A stretch of DNA of 42,823 nt, from positions 1 to 42,823 of the forward strand of contig CAIJLV010000230.1 of NCBI GenBank assembly GCA_903821635.1. Direction: 5' to 3'. Positions 8,117 through 17,203 of the stretch are shown here, in pieces (position 1 is the stretch's first letter; every line of letters starts with the position of its first letter). Source of the stretch: an uncultured Verrucomicrobiota bacterium (GTDB lineage Bacteria; Verrucomicrobiota; Verrucomicrobiia; Limisphaerales; UBA9464). The notes under the pieces are model-generated. The model searched no databases, had not been told where the DNA came from, and saw nothing but the letters and a program-made list of their open reading frames with translations. A program made the translations under genes and the position numbers.

Positions 8117-10270
8117 GTGCTCAATCTCGACTCGCTCAATCCGGAGCAACGTCAGGCCGTGGTCACGCATCGCGGCCCGGTGCTGATCCTAGCCGGCGCC
8201 GGCACGGGCAAGACCCGCGTCATCACGCACCGGATCGCGCACATGGTCCAACGGGGTGTCGCGCCCGGTCACATTCTCGCGGTCACCTTCACGAACAAGG
8301 CCGCGCGCGAAATGTTGGCCCGGGTCAACGAGCTCGTGCCCAAGCAGCCGCGGGGGGAGGACGGCGAAAAGCCGGCCCGACCGACCATCTGCACCTTTCA
8401 TTCACTCTGCGTCCGCATTCTTCGCGAGCACATCCATCACCTCGGCTACAAGCGTAACTTCGTCATCTACGACGAAGGCGACCAGCTCGCGGCGATGAAA
8501 AAGATTCTGTCCGGGATTTCCAACCAGGGCACCAAGAGCGACCCGGGCGCCGTGCTGTCGATGCTCAGCAAGTTCAAGAATGGCGGCGCCCAGTCCAAGG
8601 GCTTTGAAGATCCCAATCTCCGGGCGCTCGCCGAACATGTGGCCAAGCGTTACGAGAGCGCCCTGCACGCCTGCAACGCGGTGGATTTCGACGACCTGAT
8701 TCTGCTCACCCTGCGGTTGTTCCGGGAACACGCCGGGGCCCTGGCCGCCTGCCGCGAACGCTTCCGCTACGTGATGGTGGACGAGTATCAGGACACCAAC
8801 GCCGCGCAGTTCGAGCTGGTGCATTCCCTCACGGTCGAGTCGCGCAACCTGTGCGTCGTGGGTGACGACGACCAATCCATCTACGGCTGGCGCGGCGCCG
8901 AAGTGGCCAACCTGCTGGATCTCGAAAAACACTTCCCCGAGGTGAAGGTCATCAAGCTCGAACAGAACTACCGTTCGACCAACATGATCCTCAACGCCGC
9001 CAACGGCGTGATCCGCAACAACACCCAGCGCCGCGGCAAAAAGCTGTGGTCGGCCAAGGGCGAGGGCGACCGGCTCCTGCTCCAGTGCTTTGACACGGAT
9101 GAAAACGAAGCGCGCACGGTGGCGGAAAATATCACCCAAGCCCAATTGCTCGGCATTCCGTGGGGTCAGCAGGCGATTCTCTACCGAACCAACCTCCAGG
9201 CTCGCCCGCTGGAAACCGCCCTGCGCCAAGCCAAAATCCGCTACCATCTCGTCGGCGGCAAAAGCTACTTCGACCGCCGCGAAATCCGCGACTTCCTCGC
9301 CTACCTGCGCACGCTCATCAACCCGCACGACGACGTCTCGCTGCTCCGCATCGCCAACACGCCGACCCGCGGTTTGAGCGACGTGACGATGGAACGCCTC
9401 CTCACCGCCAGCCAAGAACGCAACGCCAGCGTCTTCACCGTGATGCGTCACTCGGACGTCTTGGGCAGCTTCCAGACGCGCACCGCCCAAGCGGTCACCG
9501 ACTTTGTGCAATTCCTCGAACGCACCCGCGCGCCGCTGGAATCCGGCCAGTCCTTTTCCCTCGCCCGGTGGGCCGACGAATGGCTCAAGGAAATTGATTT
9601 CTACGCCGAGTTGCAGCGGCTGGAGAAGAACCCCGAGATCGCCGAAAACCGCGTCCGCAACGTGCAGGAACTCGTGGACGACCTCGACGAAGTGGAGGGG
9701 CCGGTCGCGCTCCACACCGGCCCCATCATCACCGCCGACGCCCCGGGCCTCGACCTCACGGAGCCGGAGGATGAATTTGCCATCAAGTCGCTGAAGACAC
9801 CCGCGGCCAAGGGCCCGGTCGTGCGCCGGCTTTCACGCCAACCGCAGGACCGGCTCGCCGAATTTCTCGAAGACCTTTCCCTCGATCAGGAACGTGAGGA
9901 AGACAAGGAAGCGGGCGACGCCGTGACGCTCATCACCATGCACGCGGCCAAGGGGCTGGAATATCCGCACGTGCAAATCGTGGGCCTCGAAGACGGTCTG
10001 TTGCCGCACTCCCGCTCGAAGGTCGAAGGCACGATGGACGAGGAACGCCGCCTCTTCTACGTCGCCATCACCCGGGCGCAACTGACGCTGCGCGTCTCCC
10101 ACTGCGCCGGCCGGAAAAAATACGGGCAAGTGCTCCCGTGCCACCCCTCGCCCTTCCTGATGGAATTGCCGCCCGAATGCGTCGAGGACGCCGAAGTGGC
10201 CGCCACCAAACACGTCGAAAAGGAATCCGGCGGCAACTGGTTCGACGCGATGCGGGCGGCCTTGGACTGA
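8117..10270 (+). CDS. pcrA: UvrD/PcrA-type ATP-dependent DNA helicase
   Basis: A superfamily 1 3'-5' helicase of DNA repair and replication-fork clearance, 717 residues from the GTG at 8117, close to the usual PcrA length. The motifs appear in order: Walker A GAGTGKTR (26-34), TFTNKAAREM, Walker B VDEYQDTN, GDDDQSIYGWRGA, QNYRSTNMIL, TMHAAKGLEYPHV and EERRLFYVAITRA. The open frame extends upstream to 7946, but those residues overlap the divergent kinase gene and have no family content. Homology begins at LNLDSLNPEQRQAV, so the GTG is preferred. The last stretch lacks an obvious UvrD C-terminal Tudor domain, which cannot be judged firmly by eye. Confidence 0.95.
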   Translation: MLNLDSLNPEQRQAVVTHRGPVLILAGAGTGKTRVITHRIAHMVQRGVAPGHILAVTFTNKAAREMLARVNELVPKQPRGEDGEKPARPTICTFHSLCVRILREHIHHLGYKRNFVIYDEGDQLAAMKKILSGISNQGTKSDPGAVLSMLSKFKNGGAQSKGFEDPNLRALAEHVAKRYESALHACNAVDFDDLILLTLRLFREHAGALAACRERFRYVMVDEYQDTNAAQFELVHSLTVESRNLCVVGDDDQSIYGWRGAEVANLLDLEKHFPEVKVIKLEQNYRSTNMILNAANGVIRNNTQRRGKKLWSAKGEGDRLLLQCFDTDENEARTVAENITQAQLLGIPWGQQAILYRTNLQARPLETALRQAKIRYHLVGGKSYFDRREIRDFLAYLRTLINPHDDVSLLRIANTPTRGLSDVTMERLLTASQERNASVFTVMRHSDVLGSFQTRTAQAVTDFVQFLERTRAPLESGQSFSLARWADEWLKEIDFYAELQRLEKNPEIAENRVRNVQELVDDLDEVEGPVALHTGPIITADAPGLDLTEPEDEFAIKSLKTPAAKGPVVRRLSRQPQDRLAEFLEDLSLDQEREEDKEAGDAVTLITMHAAKGLEYPHVQIVGLEDGLLPHSRSKVEGTMDEERRLFYVAITRAQLTLRVSHCAGRKKYGQVLPCHPSPFLMELPPECVEDAEVAATKHVEKESGGNWFDAMRAALD

Positions 10271-10286
10271 CGCCCCGGCGGGACCT

Positions 10287-12566
10287 TCACTGCGGCCGCG
10301 GCCAGTTCAAATGGCGGTGTAGAAACTCGAACGTGCCTTGCCCGTTGATGGTGTGAGGGCCGTTGAAGAATTCGATCTCCGTGCGGTCGCCGAGGCCGAG
10401 CTTCACATAGTGCCGGCGGGTGCGGGCGTATTCGTAGGCGACCCATTCATCCGGCGCGACGCCGTCGTCATGACCGCGCTCCACCATGAACGGCCGCGGG
10501 CAGATCAACCACGACAGCTCGGCGTAATTGAAGCGGTTGCCCAGATTCCACTCGGGCATGTCGTATTCGCTCGTCCAAAGGTAGCTGTAAGGCGACCGGG
10601 CGGAACTGTTCTTCCAAATCCATTCGTTGTAATCCGCCGAGCAAATGCTGAGGCAATAACGGTCCACAAGCAGCGGCACCCGAAGCGCGGATTTGCCGCC
10701 ATAACTGAGACCGTAGAAAGCGATGCGCTGCGGATCGACCCACGCCAACGAGGCCAACCAGTCGGTGATGACCTCGTGCTGCCGGCCGATGAAGGACCAA
10801 AGGGTCAGCCCCAGCGGCTGGGCCTTGCGCAGCACCTGCCGGAATGTCGTGTGGCCGAGGTAGGGATTCTGCGGCGAAAACGTCACGAAACCCCGCTCGG
10901 CCAACCGGTAGGCGTAGCGGTGGTAGTGCTGCTCGTCGAGGTGCGGATCCGCGAGCAGCGAAGGCCGTCCCTCCAGTCCGTGCTGACACACCACCACGGG
11001 CCGCCGCTCCCCCGGTTGAATGCCAGCGGGCACACACAGGATGCCATACGCAAACACGTCGGGATGGACGTCGAGCACCACCTCGTAACCCCGAACTCCG
11101 TTCGTCTCGTAGAGTAGGCGGCTGCGGGGATTCGCCGGCTGCGACGCCGGGGGAATCTGCCCCACCACGTCGTTGCGAAAAGTCTGCCGGAACCATTCCG
11201 TGCTATTCGTGAATTTGGCCACACTCGAAAAGTCCGCCCGCCGCCACAGGTCACGCCGCGTGTATTCGCTCTCGCGCATGAGGTGCTGCGTGTCTTCCAA
11301 GATCTGGCGGTATTGGCGCAACGTGCGAGCGGCGGCGTCCGGCAGCGGACCCGTCGGTGCGGGGACCGGTCCCAACTCCGCCGCGAGTTCCACGCCGGGG
11401 GCCAGTTGACCAAACACCCCGCCCGCCCATTCACGGCCGCAGACAGTCTCGGCCCCGGCGGCGATAAACTGGGCGAAGCGCGGTGACTGCCCTTTTTCAA
11501 AGCGCGCTTGTTCGGTGGCAAAAGCAGCGGCGGTCGGCCGCCACAGCCGGCCAGGCGCGCCTCCGTGCTGGTCCGTGTGGGTTATTTCCGGATACTTCCC
11601 GTGCTCCACCACTAGGGCGTGCGGCCTCACGAGCGCCGCAAGTTCGGCGTCGCCCGTGCGTTCGAGCAGTGACCACACGTTTCGGTAGATTGGCAGTTCG
11701 GCGTTTTGTTCGCCCAAACCGAAGGCCCCGCCCACTCCGACGGCGACAAAACGCCCGTCCACGGCGCCGGCATAAAGGGCCACCAAGCCGCCCTCGCCAT
11801 ACCCCACCACGCCGAGTGACGCCGACCCGCCGGGCCGCGTCTGGGTGAGCCAATCTGCGCCGGCCAACACCTTCTGGACTTCGTAGCCCAGCGGGTGCCG
11901 GCCCAATTCGTAGCTGGCGCGCCACAGGGTTTCACGTTGGCTATGCTTCACTGAACGCACCCCCGGATTGCCGGCGAAGCGGTCGCCGCGATCAATCAAA
12001 GCGGGCACCAACACCCGACAGCCCGCTTCGGCGAAACGGCGGGGAAACTGTTGCGCCGCCGGCACTCCAGGGGCCAAACCAATCGCCTGTTCCGGTGTCC
12101 AATCGCAGTCCGGCACCGCGATGAGATCGGCCCGTGGGTCGCCCTCCGGCACGAGCAGCAAACCTTCGCCCCGCACGCCGCGAAAGACGGTCCACTCGAC
12201 GGCGAAGACGCGGTAGCCCGGCCCCCGCGCCACTTCCCCAGGATGGCTCAACAGGTTGGTCCCCACTGGGGCGACGAAGCTCATTTCCACCGGTTCACGC
12301 CGGTCAACTAGGCCAAGCAATTCCCGCAGTCGGACCCGATTCGGCTCGGCCGCCGTCGCCAAGTCCGGCGACCACCAACGCGGGCGGTCGGCGCGCAGGG
12401 CAAGGGCGTGCCGGTCTAGGTAACGATCCAAGCCAGCCACCATCTGCACCGCAAGATCACCCGACGGCGTGAGCGGGGCCGTGCCCGGCAGGGGCTCGGG
12501 TGCCGCCCTCGCCAAACCAAGCCACGCCAGGGTGCAGGCCAACCGAACACAGCGGGGGAACGTCAT
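10287..12566 (-). CDS. Secreted tandem alpha/beta-hydrolase (acetyl xylan esterase/dienelactone hydrolase-like)
   Basis: A 759-residue protein with an N-terminal signal peptide (cleavage near ARA-APEP, residue 21-22) and two alpha/beta-hydrolase-like halves. The C-terminal half (about 470-759) has the nucleophile elbow GLSYGG (S621), HG of the oxyanion region (CQHGLEG), an acid candidate at D700/D701 and the catalytic His in GPHTING (H738). The N-terminal half (about 90-330) has the same architecture, but its elbow reads GYGEGG, with Gly where the Ser should be (G257). The likely role is hydrolysis of an ester on an exported substrate, perhaps acetylated polysaccharide. The substrate is unknown. 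It converges with the helicase gene (16 bp gap). Confidence 0.82.
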   Translation of the reverse strand: MTFPRCVRLACTLAWLGLARAAPEPLPGTAPLTPSGDLAVQMVAGLDRYLDRHALALRADRPRWWSPDLATAAEPNRVRLRELLGLVDRREPVEMSFVAPVGTNLLSHPGEVARGPGYRVFAVEWTVFRGVRGEGLLLVPEGDPRADLIAVPDCDWTPEQAIGLAPGVPAAQQFPRRFAEAGCRVLVPALIDRGDRFAGNPGVRSVKHSQRETLWRASYELGRHPLGYEVQKVLAGADWLTQTRPGGSASLGVVGYGEGGLVALYAGAVDGRFVAVGVGGAFGLGEQNAELPIYRNVWSLLERTGDAELAALVRPHALVVEHGKYPEITHTDQHGGAPGRLWRPTAAAFATEQARFEKGQSPRFAQFIAAGAETVCGREWAGGVFGQLAPGVELAAELGPVPAPTGPLPDAAARTLRQYRQILEDTQHLMRESEYTRRDLWRRADFSSVAKFTNSTEWFRQTFRNDVVGQIPPASQPANPRSRLLYETNGVRGYEVVLDVHPDVFAYGILCVPAGIQPGERRPVVVCQHGLEGRPSLLADPHLDEQHYHRYAYRLAERGFVTFSPQNPYLGHTTFRQVLRKAQPLGLTLWSFIGRQHEVITDWLASLAWVDPQRIAFYGLSYGGKSALRVPLLVDRYCLSICSADYNEWIWKNSSARSPYSYLWTSEYDMPEWNLGNRFNYAELSWLICPRPFMVERGHDDGVAPDEWVAYEYARTRRHYVKLGLGDRTEIEFFNGPHTINGQGTFEFLHRHLNWPRPQ

Positions 12567-12642
12567 CCGCGAAGCATGGGCAGACGGGCGAAGCTTTCCA
12601 AGTCGGACCCACCCGCCAACAGCTCACGCCGGTCGCCGCCGA

Positions 12643-13167
12643 TCAGATCGCTTCGAAGCGGTGTTCCGCCCGGTTTTTGCGCGCCCAATGCGGATCAAAG
12701 ACCCGACCGTTCATCGCCACATAAACGCCCGCGGGCAGCAGTTGGGCGGCGGTGATCGCGGTGGCGATGTTGAACCCAGCGTCGGTATTTCGCATCCGGG
12801 CCGGCTGCATGGAACCGGTAAGGACGATGGTTTTGCCGGCGATTTCGCCCAGCGCACAGGCCGTCTGAATCAGCGTATCCGTGCCGTGCGTGATCACGAG
12901 GCACCGGTGGGGGCAAGCCTCGACGCGCTGCCGGATCAGGGCGCGATCCGCGTCGGTCAGGTCCAAGCTATCTTTGGCCAAGACCGGCTCGATCGTGAAG
13001 GGAAACCCCACGTTGCCCTCGCGCAGCACGTCGGCGACTTGGGGCGGGCCGACTTCGTATTCGCTCGTCGCGTCGAAGTAGACCTTGTCGATGGTGCCGC
13101 CTGTCGTGAGGAAGTGAAGGTGTTCAACCACGGGCGGGGAAGTAGCCCGCCGGGAAGTCCGGCGCAA
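12643..13167 (-). CDS. Short asparaginase-domain protein
   Basis: About 174 residues carrying only the N-terminal domain of the asparaginase/glutaminase fold. It has the two threonine motifs TTGGTIDK and HGTDT, then VLTGSMQPA and a late ARK lysine that could match the catalytic lysine. Full-length type I/II asparaginases are about 330 residues, so the second domain is absent. Compact single-domain relatives exist widely and are not necessarily broken. Activity on asparagine is not established by sequence. The first 12 codons have little family content, and a GTG at 13131 (VVEHLHFLTTGG) is an alternative start. It follows the DUF3472 gene closely, in the same direction. Confidence 0.85.
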   Translation of the reverse strand: MRRTSRRATSPPVVEHLHFLTTGGTIDKVYFDATSEYEVGPPQVADVLREGNVGFPFTIEPVLAKDSLDLTDADRALIRQRVEACPHRCLVITHGTDTLIQTACALGEIAGKTIVLTGSMQPARMRNTDAGFNIATAITAAQLLPAGVYVAMNGRVFDPHWARKNRAEHRFEAI

Positions 13168-13173
13168 TCCCGC

Positions 13174-14034
13174 CTACTTCTTCGGGGCGGCGTTCAACTC
13201 CGGCAGCGGCACCGGCGCGGGCCGCTCCATGAGGGAACGCAATTCCCGCGATTGGCTGATTGCGCCGCCCGTGGCGAGGTAGAACCAGCCGTCGTTTAAC
13301 CCGGCATCGATGTTATCCTTGGACTCCCATTCGGCGCCCGACGCGGTGAAGCGAGCCCGGTTCAGCGTCAGCCAGTCGCCCTTGGTCGTCTTGACCCACC
13401 CGTTGCCGAACCGCGCCCGACGGGTCTCGTGCACACTTTTTTTGTCGCGGCGAAAATCTTCGACGAAGGAGTAGTAACCGGCGAGGGGTCGGCCGCCGGT
13501 GCGCGTGCGAAAAGTGGCGAGCTGCCACCAATCCTGCCGGTCAGGACGCCAGACCCAAGCGGTGTAGGCGGTCTTCTGGCCCTGCACTTCGCCGCGCAGC
13601 ACAAAGCGGTTCGTCTCGCCGAGCTGCCACGCGAACGGTGCCATACACTGGCCGCCGGTGCCTTCACCGCCGAAGCGTTTGATACGGACACCCTCGCCCT
13701 CGTGGAGCAGTTCCACGCGGTCCTCGCCCTTCACCCCGTTGGGATCATCCCCGGTCGTGGGATCCCAGACGGAAAAAATCACCACCTTCTCCTGGGTCGA
13801 GTCGAGTTGCTGGAGGCCGAAGTAGCCGGTGTTCCACCCGCAGGCCATGAAGTAGCTGCCGTTCACCGATTGTTCGACGACCATATCGGTGCAGAACAGT
13901 TCGCCTTCCGGCGCGGGGTAACCGAGGTGCACTGATCGGGCCGCGCGGAACTCAACCGGGTCGGCCGCCCGGAGGGTGGGCGTCAGTAAACACGCCAGCC
14001 CGAGCAAGCCGAGGAACGCGCCACGATATTTCAT
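13174..14034 (-). CDS. Exported DUF3472-type protein
   Basis: 286 residues from the ATG at 14034. A signal peptide (KYRGAFLGLLGLACLL, cleavage after LRA-AD) is followed by a domain resembling DUF3472: Tyr/Trp-rich strands (GYFGLQ, VVIFSVWDP), and GGQC followed by W-x-L-G-E-T-N-R-F-V. The frame is open upstream to 14619 but overlaps the reductase gene without family content. The function of DUF3472 is not known; family members are usually exported and often sit beside carbohydrate genes. It lies 56 bp downstream of the reductase gene and just before the asparaginase gene, probably in one transcript. Confidence 0.78.
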   Translation of the reverse strand: MKYRGAFLGLLGLACLLTPTLRAADPVEFRAARSVHLGYPAPEGELFCTDMVVEQSVNGSYFMACGWNTGYFGLQQLDSTQEKVVIFSVWDPTTGDDPNGVKGEDRVELLHEGEGVRIKRFGGEGTGGQCMAPFAWQLGETNRFVLRGEVQGQKTAYTAWVWRPDRQDWWQLATFRTRTGGRPLAGYYSFVEDFRRDKKSVHETRRARFGNGWVKTTKGDWLTLNRARFTASGAEWESKDNIDAGLNDGWFYLATGGAISQSRELRSLMERPAPVPLPELNAAPKK

Positions 14035-14090
14035 ACGCGCCGGATCGTGGGCGGTTTTGGAAAGTCGGTCCAGTCCGCTCCACCCAGCCC

Positions 14091-15629
14091 TCAGCGTTTC
14101 AAAGCCAAGAGGAGCTTGAGAAAACCAGCGGCCCGAGGCGTGAGCCGCGTTTTGTTGAACTGGTCGCCGAGTTTGCGGATCGCTTCCGCCCGCGTGGGAT
14201 AGGGGTGAATGACCGAGGCCAACCGGCCCAAGCCCACCTTGCCGGCCAGCGCCACGGAGACTTCGCTGATGAGGTCGCCCGCGCCGCGGCCCACAATGGT
14301 GGCACCCACAATTTCGCCCGTGCCGCGCCGGGTATGCAGCCGCACAAAGCCTTCGGGGTCGGACTCGGTGAGCGCCCGATCGACCCGGTCGAAGGGCTGG
14401 GTGTAGGTGTCCAAGGCGATTCCTGCCTGGGCCGCCTCGACCGCAGTCAACCCCGTGTGCGCCAGTTCCGGATCGGTGTAGGTGCACCACGCCATGTGGA
14501 GCGAACTCACGCGGCGGCGGCCGAGCGGGCCGAGCGCGAACAACGCGTTCTGGATCACGAGACGCGCGGTGAAGTCCGCCGCGTGCGTGAATTTCCAGCG
14601 GGAACACACGTCGCCGCACGCGTAGACGTGGGGGTGGGTGGTGCGGAGAAAATCGTCCACCTGCACGCCCGACCGGAGATCGTAGGCCACGCCGACGGCT
14701 TCCAAGTTTAAGCCGGTCACATTAGGGGCGCGCCCGGTGGCGACCAGAATGGCGTCGGCCGCGTGGACCGTGGGCGCATCGCCCGTGCGGACGTGCAGCT
14801 GTTTCGGGCCACCCACGACTTCCACGCGCTCCACGGTCGCACCAAGGACGAGCCGGATGCCGGCGCGCTCGAAGGCCCGCTGCACGACGGCTGCGGCCTC
14901 GGGATCTTCGCGGTCGAGCAGGTGGGGTTTGTTATGGATCAGCGTGACCTCCGCGCCGAGCCGGCAGAACGCTTGGGCAAGTTCACACCCAATCGGACCA
15001 CCGCCCAACACGACGAGGCGGCGCGGCAGTTCCGTGAGGTTGAACACGGTTTCGTTCGTCAGCGGTTGCGCCGCCGCCAAGCCGGGAATAGCGGGCACAA
15101 ACGCCCGGGCGCCAGTGGCGATCACCGCCCGCCGGTAGGGCAATTTTACGCCTGCGACTTCGACGTATGAATCACCAGCAAAACGGGCGTCACCGAGGAA
15201 GACATCCACCCCGAGGTCCGTGAAACGCTTTGCGCCGTCATGCGGCGCAATGCCCGCGCGGAGTTGGCGCAGGCGGGCCATTACGGCCGGGAAGTCCACG
15301 GTCAGGGGGCCGGCTAGAGTCACGCCGAATTCCGCCGCCCGCCGCACTTCCGCCGCGGCGTGGGCGCTGCGGAGGAGGGCCTTGGACGGCACGCAGCCGA
15401 CGTTGAGACAGTCGCCACCCATCAGGTGGCGCTCGACCAGGGCCACTTTGGCGCCCAGTCCGGCAGCCCCGGCGGCGGTGACCAGACCCGCCGTGCCGGC
15501 GCCGATGACGACGAGGTCGTAACGCTCCGCCGGAGTGGGATTGCGCCAGTCGGGCGGATGCACATGGCCGAGCAAGGCGCGGTTATGGACATCGAGCGGC
15601 GTAACGGGTGGAGGGGTAAATTCACTCAT
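14091..15629 (-). CDS. FAD-dependent pyridine nucleotide-disulfide oxidoreductase (mercuric reductase-like)
   Basis: 512 residues, class I flavoprotein disulfide reductase. FAD-binding GAGTAG (43-48), redox pair in GGDCLNVGCVPSK (C74, C79), NAD(P)-binding GGGPIG, a second FAD site ending CGDVC, and a C-terminal dimerisation domain with IHPYPT. It is often named mercuric reductase, but it has no N-terminal heavy-metal domain and no C-terminal Cys pair, so mercury reduction is doubtful. The start ATG overlaps the stop of the TVP38-family gene in the string ATGAGTGA, which suggests translational coupling. An electron-transfer role with that membrane protein is inference. Confidence 0.9.
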   Translation of the reverse strand: MSEFTPPPVTPLDVHNRALLGHVHPPDWRNPTPAERYDLVVIGAGTAGLVTAAGAAGLGAKVALVERHLMGGDCLNVGCVPSKALLRSAHAAAEVRRAAEFGVTLAGPLTVDFPAVMARLRQLRAGIAPHDGAKRFTDLGVDVFLGDARFAGDSYVEVAGVKLPYRRAVIATGARAFVPAIPGLAAAQPLTNETVFNLTELPRRLVVLGGGPIGCELAQAFCRLGAEVTLIHNKPHLLDREDPEAAAVVQRAFERAGIRLVLGATVERVEVVGGPKQLHVRTGDAPTVHAADAILVATGRAPNVTGLNLEAVGVAYDLRSGVQVDDFLRTTHPHVYACGDVCSRWKFTHAADFTARLVIQNALFALGPLGRRRVSSLHMAWCTYTDPELAHTGLTAVEAAQAGIALDTYTQPFDRVDRALTESDPEGFVRLHTRRGTGEIVGATIVGRGAGDLISEVSVALAGKVGLGRLASVIHPYPTRAEAIRKLGDQFNKTRLTPRAAGFLKLLLALKR

Positions 15630-16362
15630 GACATGGGGCGGGAACGGGGGGCGCGATTTTGGCGGACAACGCCCGTTTCGCGAGGCTGGTAATGACGACG
15701 GTGACGACGACCGTGGCCAGCAGGCCAAGCCCGTAGAACACCCATTCGCCGGTCGTGCGGGTGCGCTCACCGGCGGCGGCTTGGGCCAACGATCCGACAT
15801 ACACGTAGAGCAGGGTGCCGGGCATCATGCCGAGCCAAGAGGCGAGCACGTAGTGGCCGAACTTCACGCGGGTCAGGCCGAAAGCGTAGTTCAGCAGGGA
15901 GAACGGAAAGACGGGTGAGAGCCGGGCCAAGCCGACGATCTTCCACCCTTCGCTCGCCACCGCCCGGTCGATTGCCGCAAAGCGTTCATTGCCCACCAAC
16001 TTGCGCAGGAGGGCGTCCCGGACCCAGTGCCGGCCCACGAGAAAGGCGCACGTGGCGCTGAGCGTGGAGGCGAGGGACACATAGACCGAGCCCCACCCCA
16101 CGCCGAACACTGCCCCTGCCCCCAACGTCAGCACCGAGCCGGGGAAAAACAGCACGGTCGCCACGACATACAGGCCGACGAAGAGGACCGGTCCCCAAGG
16201 ACCCAGTTGCCCAACCTCAGCGAGCGCCTGCCGGAGCAGGTCTTGGACGTGGAAATAATTCCCCGCCGCAAGGAGCACTAGGGCGAGGAGGGGAAACAGG
16301 AGCCGCTGCCAGAGCGAATCCCTTGGGGGAGGGGCGGCGGCGGGTGACGTCATAATGGTCAA
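15622..16362 (-). CDS. TVP38/TMEM64 (DedA-like, VTT domain) membrane protein
   Basis: About 246 residues with four to six membrane spans. The central VTT/SNARE-associated region has the typical FFPGSVLTLGAGAVFG, then the SPVFPFSLLNYAFGLT amphipathic re-entrant segment, followed by WLGMMPGTLLYVYVG. Members of this superfamily are implicated in lipid handling or transport. The last codons overlap the next gene by 8 bp (stop TGA inside ATGAGTGA), so the pair is almost certainly one operon. Pairing of TVP38 proteins with mercuric-reductase-like flavoproteins is common. The start could be the ATG at 16362 or the one three codons later. Confidence 0.9.
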   Translation of the reverse strand: MTIMTSPAAAPPPRDSLWQRLLFPLLALVLLAAGNYFHVQDLLRQALAEVGQLGPWGPVLFVGLYVVATVLFFPGSVLTLGAGAVFGVGWGSVYVSLASTLSATCAFLVGRHWVRDALLRKLVGNERFAAIDRAVASEGWKIVGLARLSPVFPFSLLNYAFGLTRVKFGHYVLASWLGMMPGTLLYVYVGSLAQAAAGERTRTTGEWVFYGLGLLATVVVTVVITSLAKRALSAKIAPPVPAPCHE

Positions 16363-16509
16363 GTGACTATGGCGCTTCCGCGGAAATAATCGACTGGCGA
16401 CCGGCAGTGTTTGGCTCCGGCAACCCGGAATTGCGCGGCCTAGAGCGCCCTCGGCGCTTGCGCCCCGCCTTCAGGCTTTTGCGGGCAACCGAACCGTTTC
16501 CCCAGCCGC

Positions 16510-17070
16510 TCAAAAACGCCAAGCCAAGGAGACCGCGTGCGAATTGAGTCCAGGATTGTCGTCCCCCAGACCGGCATTGGAAATGTGTTGGAGCCGGTAT
16601 CCGAGCTCAACCCGGCGGGCCAATTGCAACGCGACCCCGACATGGCTGGTGAACTGGAACGCACACCCAAGGTTGCGCTCCCCCAGGTGATTCCGGCCCA
16701 AAAAGGTGGGCGCCGACCCACCGACCAAGGCCAGTGGCAGGCCCTGATAGGTGAACCGAAAGGCCGGCCCGAGGGAACCAATCACGGTGTCATCGTAGTC
16801 ATCACCCATCCAGCCGAGCGCACCTGAAACATACGAGTGGAAGTTGAAACCGCGACCCAAAGAAAAAGACCACGGCAACTGCCAGTCGGCGAACGCTTCG
16901 GAGTGGCGCACATGGCGGGTTTCCGAAATGCCGACGCGAAGTCCGGACTGTGCCCAGCCTCCCGCGGGCGAAGGTTCAGGTTCAGTCGCCGCTAATAGTG
17001 AAGTGACGGCCCACGTCAGCCCCAGCGTGGCCGAGGTGAACGGGCGAACCCATGGGGAATTTGAAGTCAT
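16510..17070 (-). CDS. PagL-type lipid A 3-O-deacylase / acyloxyacyl hydrolase family outer membrane protein
   Basis: 186 residues from the ATG at 17070: signal peptide, an alternating hydrophobic barrel-like body and a C-terminal Phe (SLAWRF), as in outer membrane proteins. The family hallmark is near the end: Y-R-L-Q-H-I-S-N-A-G (H162, S164, N165) followed by NPGLN. PagL removes the 3-O acyl chain of lipid A. In the Pseudomonas enzyme the third triad residue is a Glu 14 residues after the His. Here that position is Asn (N176), so activity is uncertain. It is transcribed alone, divergent from the oxidoreductase gene. Confidence 0.82.
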   Translation of the reverse strand: MTSNSPWVRPFTSATLGLTWAVTSLLAATEPEPSPAGGWAQSGLRVGISETRHVRHSEAFADWQLPWSFSLGRGFNFHSYVSGALGWMGDDYDDTVIGSLGPAFRFTYQGLPLALVGGSAPTFLGRNHLGERNLGCAFQFTSHVGVALQLARRVELGYRLQHISNAGLGDDNPGLNSHAVSLAWRF

Positions 17071-17203
17071 GCAAAAGCGCGGTTGATTAGGCAGCCCAAA
17101 ACAATTTGTCAAAGGGACGTCACGCGCCGAACGGCACCGGCATTTGCCGGTTGGCGCGCCCCGGGATCTTGGCGCTTAATGATCGCCACCACCACTTGGA
17201 ACC

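Noticed and set aside
8402..9715. Long minus-strand open frame (437 codons) opposite the helicase gene
   Set aside because: It is the antisense of a clear UvrD gene, its translation has the low-complexity, family-free look of GC-rich shadow frames, and it overlaps conserved helicase motifs.
14091..15629. Calling the flavoprotein a true mercuric reductase
   Set aside because: No N-terminal metal-binding domain and no C-terminal Cys pair; no mer genes nearby.
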